DNA from: CAZNGF01 sp964572855
Lineage (GTDB): Bacteria; Bipolaricaulota; Bipolaricaulia; RBG-16-55-9; JAJCYT01
Length of the DNA stretch: 34,473 nt
Assembly (NCBI GenBank): GCA_964572855.1
Contig: CAZNGF010000025.1
Span: 1-34,473 of the forward strand
Direction: 5' to 3'
The notes beneath the pieces were generated by a model that was given only the letters and a program-made list of their open reading frames with translations, ran no database searches and was not told the DNA's origin. The number at the start of each line of letters is the position of its first letter. Position 1 is the stretch's first letter. This document shows positions 9,264 to 17,031 of this stretch, in pieces. A program made the position numbers and the translations under genes.

Positions 9264-12200
9264 ATGGCGTTGCAACTCAATGTTCTGGGGCGGTTCGAGC
9301 TGCGTCGCGACGACGAGCCGATCGCTGATCGGGATTGGAAGACGCAGAAAAACAAGCAGCTACTCAAGATCCTGCTCACCGAGGCCGGACGCGCGGTAAG
9401 CAAGGACCGGCTCGTCGAGTGGCTCTGGCCCGACCTCCTCCCCGAGGCCGCCGCCCGCAACCTGCGGGTCGCGGTGAGCCAACTGCGCAGGCTGCTGGAG
9501 CCGGACCTGGCCAAGCCCGCCGCCTCGCGCGTCGTGGTCACGACCGACGGCGGCTACGCCTGGAGGAGCACCCCGGACCTTTGGTGGGACGTCGAGAGGT
9601 TTGAGACGGCCTGCGCGGCGCTGGAGGCGGCCCAAAACGCGCCGGCCGAGCGCCTGGCGCAGGCCGAGCGCGCCAGGGCGTTCTACGGCGGGCCCTACCT
9701 GCCGGAAGACCGCTACGAGGACTGGGCCACGGCGCGGCGCGAACAACTCCAGGAGGCGTATTACGCGCTCCTCACCCGTATGGCCGAGTGGAACGCGCAG
9801 GCGGGCCGCTATCGCCGCGCCATCGCGCTCTGTCGCGAACTGTTGAGCGACGACCCGTGTCGCGAGAGCGTCTGGCGCCAGCGCATGCTGTACCACTACC
9901 TCGTGGGCGAGTGTGCCGAGGCGCTGCGCGCCTACGAGGCGTGCGCCTCGGCCCTGCGGGCACACCTGGACGTTGGGGTCAGTCGCGAAACGCAAGCGCT
10001 GGCCGACGGCGTGCGCGCGCGGCGCGTCGCCGGGGCGGACGCCCGCTACCCAACCCCCGACGCCGCTCCCCAGCTGCCTTACACCCTCTCCCCCGGGAGT
10101 GTGCCCTTTGTGGGACGGGAGGCCGAGTTGGCCTCCCTGATCGACCACCTCGAGCGCGCCAGCCGCGGCCGCGGCGGCGTCGCGTTCGTGAGCGGGGAGG
10201 CCGGGGTGGGCAAGACGCGCCTCGCTCACGAGGCGCTCGAACGAGGTTTTCGAGGCGGTGTCATCGAGGTCGCCGGGCGGGAGCTCGAGGCGACGTCCAG
10301 CTACGCCCCTTGGCGCCGGGCCGTCCAACGGCTCGTGTCTCGCCTCCCAGCCCACGCGTTGGACGCGCTGCTCCCCGTCCAACGCGCCGAACTCGCTTCG
10401 CTCGTGCCAAGCTTGCGGGATCGTTCCCCCGACCTGCCCGGCAACCCAGCCCTCCCCCCCGAACGGGCGCGACTGCGCCGGCACGAGTCCGTCCTGGCGC
10501 TGTTGGCGCGCGCCGCCGCCGAGCAGCCACTCGCAGTCCTGCTGGACGACGCGCATTGGATGGACGAAGCCAGCCTCGCGCTGCTCGCCTACCTCGCCCC
10601 GAGGGTCGCGCAACGCCCGATTCAACTGCTGATCACCTGCCGCAGCGGCGTGCGCACGCCCTCACTCGCCCGCGCCTTGGCGAGCGTTCCCGAATCAGCC
10701 CACCTCGCGCTCTCCCGCCTGAGCGCGACGGCGTGCGCGGCCCTGCTGCGGCGCTTCCCCTGGGCGGAAGGCACGGGCGCCCCGCTGGCCGCCCGACTCC
10801 ACCGTGAGGCGGAAGGCAACCCGCTTTTCCTCGTCTCAACGCTGCAACACCTGTTCGAAAGCGGCACGCTCGTGGCGGAGGACGGCAAATGGCGCCGGCA
10901 AGCCCCGGTCGAGGTCGGCGTGCCCACAACGATGCAACAGCTATTCTCACACCGGTTGGCGCGCTTGGACGAACCAGCCCTGCGGCTGGCCCGCCTGTGC
11001 GCCGTGCTGGGCGAGGCCGAATGGGCGCTGCTGGAAACCGCCTGGGAGTCAAAAGAAGACTGCCTCGCGCCCCTGTCGGTATTGGTCGGCGCGCACGTGC
11101 TGGTGGAGGCCGAGGGCCGCTTCGCGTTCAGCCACGGCCGGCTGGCGGAGGTCGTCTACAACGAGACGCCGCCCGCGTTGCGGGCCGTGCTGCACGCACG
11201 CGCGCTGGCGGCGCTCGAACGGCGCTATCGCGACCAGCGCGCCGCCTGGCTGCCCGTGCTGGTCGAGCACGCCTACCGCGCCGGCGTGTGGGAAAAGGCG
11301 CTGGAATACGCCGTCGAAGCTCTGGCGCGCGACGAGTGCGTCCAACTGCACGAGCAGTTGTGCTTGGCCGAACGCGGCGTCGAGGCGGCCGACGTGCTGT
11401 TGAAATCGGGCAAGGACAAGCGCTTTGCCCAAGCGCACCTGTTCGCGCTGCTCAAACACCGCGTCCGCATCGTACGACTCCTGGGGGATCGCGAGCAGGA
11501 GGCGCGCGACGTCGAGCGCATGGCCCAGCTCGCGGACGCTCTAGACGACCCGTCGCGGGGCGCGCTGGCGCTGCAACAGCGCGCCCAACTGCATTGGCTT
11601 ACGGGCGGATTCGCGCGTGCGCGGGAGGCGGCCCAGCGAGGCGCCGAGGCGTTTCAAGCGCTGGGAGACGACCGAGGCCGGGCGGCTTGTCTCGAACTGC
11701 TGGGTCGTGCCTGGGGCCAGCTCGGGGAGCCGAAGCGGGCCGAGGATGCGCTCCACACCTCCCTCACGCTCTGCCAGCGCGTGGACGACCCGGCGGGCCA
11801 GGCGCGGGCGCTGGTGGCGTTGGGACACGTCCACTTCTTCTCGCTGGCGCGCTACGCCGAGGCACTCGACCTGTTCGAGCGCGCACAGGCGCTGTTCGAG
11901 CGGGCCGGGGATCGCGCCAGTCAGGCTCGGACGCTCGGCAACGTCGGCAACGTGCTCTACTACCACCTGGGCAGGCTGGAGGACGCGGTGCGCTGTTATC
12001 GCGAGGCGCTGGCGATCGACCGCGAGATCGGCGACAAGCTGGGCCAGGCGACCTCGCTCCAGAACATCGGCAACGTCTACCGGACGCTGCATTTGGGCAA
12101 GCACCGCGAGGCGTTCGAGCACCTGCAGGCGGCCTACGGCCTCTGCGAGGAGATGGACGATCCGTTGGGCATGATGCTCAGCCTCGACACGCGGGCTCGC

Positions 12201-12851
12201 CTCCACCTGGCGCTGGGCGGCCCGCAGGCGGCGCTGGAGCTCCAGCAGCGCGCGCTGGCGCTCTGCCGCGACCTGGGCCACCGGGACGAGGAGGCGGGCA
12301 GCCTGTACGAGCTGAGCCGCGTCCAGCTTGAACTCGACAATCCCGAGGAAGCCTTGCGCCTGGCGCGCGCCAGCGAGGCGATCAGCGTCGAGACCGGAGA
12401 CCAACGGGCGCTGGCCTACACGCCGCTCGCGCAGGGCGAGGCGCTCTGCGCTCTGGGCGAACACGGCCAGGCGCTGGCGTGCTTCGAGCGGGGCTTGGCG
12501 CAGGCCGTGAAACTGGACGTAACCCACGAGCGCATCGAGGCGCTCACGGGGCTGGCTTCGGTCCATCTGGCGCGCGGAGAAATCGATCGGGCGCTGGCGC
12601 GCTCGGGAGAGGCGGCCACGCTGATGGAATCGGTCGCAGACGCCCCGGACGATCCGGCCGTTTGCTTCCGCCGCTTCCAAGCGCTTGACGCCAAGGGCGA
12701 CCCAGCGGCCACCGGCCTCCTCGAACGCGCACACGCCTCGTTGATGGATACGGCAAGCAAGCTGGGCGACGACGCGGACGGCTTCCTGCACGGCGTCCGG
12801 TTGAACCGGGAAATCGTACAAACGTGGGAACAGCACGTCCAAAACGGCTAG
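9264..12851 (+). CDS. BTAD-type transcriptional regulator with AAA/NTPase domain and TPR array
   Basis: A 1195-aa multidomain regulator. The ATG follows GAAGGAG. Residues 1-95 form an OmpR/PhoB-type winged helix (KNKQLLKILLTE, RLVEWLWPD, LRVAVSQLRR). Residues about 95-245 are the helical bacterial transcriptional activation domain (BTAD) of the AfsR/SARP class. From about 278 (FVGREAELASL) comes a STAND/AAA-like NTPase with Walker A GEAGVGKT (about 311-318) and Walker B LAVLLDDAHW (about 420-429). The C-terminal half, about 660-1130, consists of tetratricopeptide-type helical repeats. There is no C-terminal LuxR helix-turn-helix, so DNA binding rests on the N-terminal domain. Proteins of this build sense a ligand or partner through the TPR part and use the NTPase as a switch. 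A small ORF and a secreted protein follow 78 bp downstream and are plausible targets, by position only. Confidence 0.9.
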   Translation: MALQLNVLGRFELRRDDEPIADRDWKTQKNKQLLKILLTEAGRAVSKDRLVEWLWPDLLPEAAARNLRVAVSQLRRLLEPDLAKPAASRVVVTTDGGYAWRSTPDLWWDVERFETACAALEAAQNAPAERLAQAERARAFYGGPYLPEDRYEDWATARREQLQEAYYALLTRMAEWNAQAGRYRRAIALCRELLSDDPCRESVWRQRMLYHYLVGECAEALRAYEACASALRAHLDVGVSRETQALADGVRARRVAGADARYPTPDAAPQLPYTLSPGSVPFVGREAELASLIDHLERASRGRGGVAFVSGEAGVGKTRLAHEALERGFRGGVIEVAGRELEATSSYAPWRRAVQRLVSRLPAHALDALLPVQRAELASLVPSLRDRSPDLPGNPALPPERARLRRHESVLALLARAAAEQPLAVLLDDAHWMDEASLALLAYLAPRVAQRPIQLLITCRSGVRTPSLARALASVPESAHLALSRLSATACAALLRRFPWAEGTGAPLAARLHREAEGNPLFLVSTLQHLFESGTLVAEDGKWRRQAPVEVGVPTTMQQLFSHRLARLDEPALRLARLCAVLGEAEWALLETAWESKEDCLAPLSVLVGAHVLVEAEGRFAFSHGRLAEVVYNETPPALRAVLHARALAALERRYRDQRAAWLPVLVEHAYRAGVWEKALEYAVEALARDECVQLHEQLCLAERGVEAADVLLKSGKDKRFAQAHLFALLKHRVRIVRLLGDREQEARDVERMAQLADALDDPSRGALALQQRAQLHWLTGGFARAREAAQRGAEAFQALGDDRGRAACLELLGRAWGQLGEPKRAEDALHTSLTLCQRVDDPAGQARALVALGHVHFFSLARYAEALDLFERAQALFERAGDRASQARTLGNVGNVLYYHLGRLEDAVRCYREALAIDREIGDKLGQATSLQNIGNVYRTLHLGKHREAFEHLQAAYGLCEEMDDPLGMMLSLDTRARLHLALGGPQAALELQQRALALCRDLGHRDEEAGSLYELSRVQLELDNPEEALRLARASEAISVETGDQRALAYTPLAQGEALCALGEHGQALACFERGLAQAVKLDVTHERIEALTGLASVHLARGEIDRALARSGEAATLMESVADAPDDPAVCFRRFQALDAKGDPAATGLLERAHASLMDTASKLGDDADGFLHGVRLNREIVQTWEQHVQNG

Positions 12852-12929
12852 CCGCACCGCGCGCATTCAACAATAAATTAACCTCCCCGGCGTAGCATCG
12901 TCTCACCCCCACTCTGAGGAGGTTAGCGC

Positions 12930-13136
12930 ATGGACGCATCCCATCCCCGCCAAACCCACTCGTTCGTGTTGCGTTTATGGATCGAGCCCACCGCCGAGCC
13001 AACCCCATGGCGCGGTCAGCTCGAATGCGTCGGTGACTGCCAGAAAGCGCATTTTACCGGCCCCAACGGCCTCATCGGCGCCGTGTCTCGTTGGATTCCG
13101 GAATTCCAACCCCACACCCTGAAGGAGGATACGTGA
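12930..13136 (+). CDS. small conserved-looking protein of unknown function (68 aa)
   Basis: ATG at 12930 with a strong ribosome-binding sequence GAGGAGGT 7 bp upstream. The 68-aa product has no signal peptide or membrane segment. It contains HSFVLRLW, then WRGQLECVGDCQKAHF, then LIGAVSRWI, a beta-beta-beta-helix-like pattern. I recall similar short 'FVVRxW...WRGxV' proteins near BTAD regulators in Chloroflexota-like genomes, but cannot name the family. Its stop overlaps the GTG start of the large secreted protein by 4 nt (GTGA, 13133-13136), so the two should be co-translated. It may be a cytoplasmic partner or regulator of the secreted protein; that is inference. The 78 bp upstream contain an AT-rich patch (12871-12880) but no convincing promoter. 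Confidence 0.7.
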   Translation: MDASHPRQTHSFVLRLWIEPTAEPTPWRGQLECVGDCQKAHFTGPNGLIGAVSRWIPEFQPHTLKEDT

Positions 13137-16042
13137 AAGCCAATCGATTCCAAGCGGTTGTCGCAACGGTCGTGCTCCTGAGCTTGAGCCTGGGGACGGC
13201 GGTCGCGCAGGCGCAGGTCGTCACCTACGAGGGCATCGGCGCGATCCGCTGGCCCGGCTCGGAGTTCGGGCAGCGGAGAGCGGTGCAGGCCGGCGACAGT
13301 TTCGAGGCGGAATCCACCAGCGTCAGCGTCTCGGAGGCGTGGCTGGAGTATGACCCAGCCACCGGCGACAGCGTGGACGGCGAGATCCACCTCGTCTACA
13401 CCCGAAATGTCGTCGAAGGGGACGCCGTTTGCCGCCGCCAGGTGGACGTGACCTACGATTTGGGTCCGGGTAAGGGTCCCAATTCCAACGGCAGCGGCGA
13501 TTTCCTGCTTGGCACTTACACGGCCGAGCAAATGAGCACGCTGCTGGGGGTGGTGGAAGGCCCGGCCGAGGACTGTGAACCAACGCCGCGCTTCCCGTCG
13601 AGTTGGCTCGAAACGTGGACGGCCATAGAACTGAACTCAAGTGTCGACCGCATCGGCCTGCAAGGAGACATCATCGAAATCAACGACCAGCGCCTCGGCC
13701 TGATTGGCCAAGTCCTGGTGGAAGGAATCGGCGCCGGCAATCGCCCGCCCGTCATCCACAACGTCGACGTCTCGAACGACACCCCGGCAGTGGGCGACCA
13801 AATTTCCGTTCAGGTCAACGCATCCGACCCCGACGGGGATGAATTGAACTACTCGTGGTTTCTCAACGGCAGTTTGAGCGACGGCACGTCGAGAAGCGTC
13901 AACTTGACCTTCAGCCAAGCAGGGTTTCTCAAATTGACGGTCCGTGTCAGCGATCCCAGTGGCACCTCAACGGAGCAAACGGTCACGATCCGGGTGGCGC
14001 CGGAGGACAACGAGCCCCCTCGGGTCCGTTTGTCACTCGATCCTGAATCGCCAATCGAGGGATTTCCCGTCAGCTTCATCGCTGACGCGACCGATCCCGA
14101 CAACGACGAGTTAACCTATAGCTGGACCCTGGACGGGGTTTCGCAGGGAGCGTCTTCCGCCATCGTGGTCTGGAATGAACCCACGGCCGGAGAACACACG
14201 ATCGCAGTGGAGGTTTCGGATGGACAAGGGGGAACGGATCGGGACAGCCTGACCTTCATGGTTGAGGGCTGTGAAACACCCGATACGGGCAGTGAAACCG
14301 AAGCGGCCCGTTCCTTACTGCGTCCCCACATACCGGCGGTCAACTCGCGCCCTCAACAGGTCGCGGTCGGTTCGTGTAATGCCGAGCCAAAAATCATCAG
14401 CGCATCCATCGCCCCGAAGATCCGAATGGGAGAGGCTACTCCTACCGTCACCGTGGAATACGACAATCCTGGTTCGAGCGGGAACGGGACGCTCGTCTTC
14501 GAAGGCACCGGCACGCTAACCCAATGGACGGAGGTGGGCGCGTTTCCCGTTTCCCTGCGACGTAACGGGAAGGGACAGTTCCAGGTGGTTTCGTGGGACC
14601 GATGTGCAGCACCCGGAACATTCCTCTACCGCGTCACCCTGGTCACCGAAGATGGGGCCAGCAACAAAGTGGTCTATACGTACGAGTGCGACGGCGGACC
14701 TTTGCAGCCCAGACTATCTCAGCCCGAAAAGGACGCGTTGACCGAAATCGCAGAGAACTGGGACATCGTCTCCAAGTTGGCCGGGTGGGGAGGAACGGCT
14801 ACCTGTATCACCTTTGGCTTCTTTACGGCCAACCCTCTCAGTGCCGCAGCGTGCGAATTGGTCGTGGCCGCAGCCGCCGGTTCCGCTGGTTTGGAGGAGA
14901 GTCGACTGCTGAAACTTGCCCGCGATCCCGCTGATCCAAACTACAAAACTATCTCCCAACCCCAAAACGGGCCAATCTTCACCGTGCCAGAAAACAGTGG
15001 GTTTCCCCAGTCGTTTAGGAGCCTCCTCGATTCCATGTTTGAAACCCAAGCAAATGCCATCGCGGTTGCTGAAGCCTTGTTACATGCCCTCGAACGGGGA
15101 CAAGGGGCGAATTTGGCCGGGGATGAGACGTGGGCCGCACGGCAATCTGCCGCTGCTTCCGATCTCAGCAACAAACTCGCCGAGCTCTTCAACCAGCAGG
15201 CCGATCTTATGCGAAGTTTCCGGGCCGCTTGGGAGAACTCGGATCTGCCGGACCTCGAAGTCAGCGACGGCGATATTGCTGAGGCGAAGGAGAAGCTCGC
15301 AAGCGAAGGCCTTCCGTCGGGCTTGACCAACTGGCTCAAGCAGTGGGGTGCCACGACGGCGGACTTGGAGGCCTACCGGCAGGAACTCCTGAACGAAGGC
15401 CTTCCTAGCAATTCGAGAAGCCTGCTGGACGCCTTGGCGGGCGATGCCATTCAATCCGCTCTTCGCAAGGGAGCGCAGTCCCTGAAAGCGTTTTCCGGTT
15501 CGCTCAACGACATTCCCGAGCCGCCTCCTTCCGGTAATGGCTTCCTCAGCATTTCGGCAGCGCTGGACCTCAACGGCAACGGCCGGCTGGACGACACCGA
15601 AATCCGTCAGGCCATCCAGCTTTGGATTCTCGGGGGGGCCGTTCCCGACACGGGTGGCCAGACGATCAGCGACGCCAAGATTCGCGAGTTGATTCAGATT
15701 TGGATACTGGGGGAGTCCGTGGGCGCTTCGGCGCGGGCAGACGCTGCCGCTATCAGCCAAGCGCTGCGCGTGCGGTCGCTGGCCTGGACACAGCCCACAC
15801 CGCTGAGCCGGACGCTCACGGTGCGCGGCCGCAACGTGAGCGACACGGAGGTGCAGGTGTTCGACCTCGGCGGGCGGCGGGTGTTGAGGGCGCACGGCGC
15901 GGGGCCCACGCTGCGCTTCCAGTTGCTTGACGCGACCGGCCGGCCGCTGGCCAACGGGACGTATCTGGTGGCGGTCACGGCCCGCGGTTTGGACGGGACG
16001 CGCTGGCGCAGCGCATTGCAAAAGGTGATTTTGTTGCGATAG
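13133..16042 (+). CDS. secreted multidomain protein: PKD-like, dockerin-like and FlgD/T9SS-like domains
   Basis: 969 aa. The GTG at 13133 follows AAGGAGGAT and gives a clean Sec signal peptide (residues 1-27: KANR, a hydrophobic core, AVAQA cleavage site). Domains: unknown N-terminal beta-rich region 28-200; two PKD/Ig-like domains at about 206-289 and 295-378 (SDPDGDELNYSW, TDPDNDELTYSW); another beta region 420-520; an alanine-rich hydrophobic stretch 548-590; a helical region 620-795 with a repeated EGLPS motif. A dockerin-like module spans 810-860, with EF-hand loop D812-E823 and two WILG repeats. The tail, 880-969, resembles FlgD-Ig/T9SS sorting domains (VQVFDLGGRRV, ANGTYLVAVTARG) and ends in KVILLR. 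The central part is visibly AT-richer than the surrounding genes, while the 3' end is GC-rich again. Function unknown; probably surface-attached. Confidence 0.88.
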   Translation: MKANRFQAVVATVVLLSLSLGTAVAQAQVVTYEGIGAIRWPGSEFGQRRAVQAGDSFEAESTSVSVSEAWLEYDPATGDSVDGEIHLVYTRNVVEGDAVCRRQVDVTYDLGPGKGPNSNGSGDFLLGTYTAEQMSTLLGVVEGPAEDCEPTPRFPSSWLETWTAIELNSSVDRIGLQGDIIEINDQRLGLIGQVLVEGIGAGNRPPVIHNVDVSNDTPAVGDQISVQVNASDPDGDELNYSWFLNGSLSDGTSRSVNLTFSQAGFLKLTVRVSDPSGTSTEQTVTIRVAPEDNEPPRVRLSLDPESPIEGFPVSFIADATDPDNDELTYSWTLDGVSQGASSAIVVWNEPTAGEHTIAVEVSDGQGGTDRDSLTFMVEGCETPDTGSETEAARSLLRPHIPAVNSRPQQVAVGSCNAEPKIISASIAPKIRMGEATPTVTVEYDNPGSSGNGTLVFEGTGTLTQWTEVGAFPVSLRRNGKGQFQVVSWDRCAAPGTFLYRVTLVTEDGASNKVVYTYECDGGPLQPRLSQPEKDALTEIAENWDIVSKLAGWGGTATCITFGFFTANPLSAAACELVVAAAAGSAGLEESRLLKLARDPADPNYKTISQPQNGPIFTVPENSGFPQSFRSLLDSMFETQANAIAVAEALLHALERGQGANLAGDETWAARQSAAASDLSNKLAELFNQQADLMRSFRAAWENSDLPDLEVSDGDIAEAKEKLASEGLPSGLTNWLKQWGATTADLEAYRQELLNEGLPSNSRSLLDALAGDAIQSALRKGAQSLKAFSGSLNDIPEPPPSGNGFLSISAALDLNGNGRLDDTEIRQAIQLWILGGAVPDTGGQTISDAKIRELIQIWILGESVGASARADAAAISQALRVRSLAWTQPTPLSRTLTVRGRNVSDTEVQVFDLGGRRVLRAHGAGPTLRFQLLDATGRPLANGTYLVAVTARGLDGTRWRSALQKVILLR

Positions 16043-16050
16043 GCGAATGA

Positions 16051-16079
16051 CGGGGGCGTGCGACTCCGGCACGCCCCCG
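16051..16079. terminator. bidirectional intrinsic terminator
   Basis: A perfect 11-bp stem CGGGGGCGTGC/GCACGCCCCCG with a 7-nt loop lies between the stop of the secreted-protein gene (16042) and the stop of the convergent permease gene (16081). It probably ends both transcripts. Confidence 0.8.
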
Positions 16080-16080
16080 C

Positions 16081-17031
16081 CTACTTGAGTCGGATGCGCG
16101 GGTTCAGGTAGGCGTACAGCAGGTCGGCCACCAGGTTGGCCACCACCACACCCAGCACGATCACCATCGTGATGGCTTGCAGCAGCAGCAGGTCGCGGTT
16201 GTCGATGGCATCCGAGAGCAGCAGCCCCAGGCCGCGGTAGTTGAACACGTTCTCGATCACGATGATGCCGCCCACCAGCCAGTTGAAGCTGATGGCCAGC
16301 ACGGTCACGGTCGGCAAGAGCGCGTTGCGCAGCACGTGCTTGACCAGCACGCGCCGCTCGGGCAGGCCTTTCAGGCGGGCCGTGCGCGTGTAGGGGTTTT
16401 TCAGCTCCTCGATGACGCCGGCCCGCACCAGGCGCGCGATGTAGGCCAGCAGGACGAAGGTCGCGGTGAGCGCGGGCAGGATCAGCTCGGGCAGCGCCTC
16501 GAAGAACGGCTTTTCGCTGGCGAAGGTGGCCGTGGCCGGCAGCCAGCCCAGGCCGTGCGCCAGCAGCTGGATCAACAGCAACCCGGTCACGAACTCCGGC
16601 AGCGCGACCACGGAGAGCGAGCCCACGCTGATGGCCGTGTCGGTCAGCGAGTTCTCCTTGAGTCCGGCCATCACGCCCAGCAGCATCGAGAGCGGCACGG
16701 CGATCAATAGCGTCAGCAGCGCCAGTCGCAGCGAGTTGGCCAGCTTGCCCAGCACGAGGTCGCGGATGGCGGGTTTACCGATGAAGGTGTGGGCGACACC
16801 CCAGTCCCCGCGCACGAAGTCGGCCAGCCAGCGGGCGTACTGCACGGGCAGCGGCGCGTCCAGGCCCAGCTCCCGGCGCAGCTCGGCCTTGGCCGCCTCG
16901 CTCGCCTCCCGGCCCAGCAGGATGCTGGCCATGTCGCCGGGCAGCAGTTGGGTCACCGCGAAGATCAGCATCGAGGTGAGCAGCAGCGTGAGGACCAAGA
17001 AGCCCAGGCGGCGCAGGATGTAGCGGCCCAT
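16081..17031 (-). CDS. dppB: peptide ABC transporter permease, DppB/OppB type
   Basis: A 316-aa inner-membrane permease. An N-terminal membrane helix (GRYILRRLGFLVLTLLLTSM) and the family's VTQLLPGD motif are followed by a periplasmic loop (ELGLDAPLPVQYARWL) and five further hydrophobic segments. The cytoplasmic coupling (EAA-like) loop includes YTRTARLKGLPERRVLVKHVLRNALLP. Length and layout are typical of DppB. Its ATG shares one base with the stop of the upstream fusion gene (TGATG at 17029-17033), so it is the last gene of the operon. It should pair with the permease domain at the N-terminus of the upstream fusion. Substrate (dipeptides, oligopeptides, nickel or other) cannot be decided from the permease. 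Confidence 0.92.
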   Translation of the reverse strand: MGRYILRRLGFLVLTLLLTSMLIFAVTQLLPGDMASILLGREASEAAKAELRRELGLDAPLPVQYARWLADFVRGDWGVAHTFIGKPAIRDLVLGKLANSLRLALLTLLIAVPLSMLLGVMAGLKENSLTDTAISVGSLSVVALPEFVTGLLLIQLLAHGLGWLPATATFASEKPFFEALPELILPALTATFVLLAYIARLVRAGVIEELKNPYTRTARLKGLPERRVLVKHVLRNALLPTVTVLAISFNWLVGGIIVIENVFNYRGLGLLLSDAIDNRDLLLLQAITMVIVLGVVVANLVADLLYAYLNPRIRLK

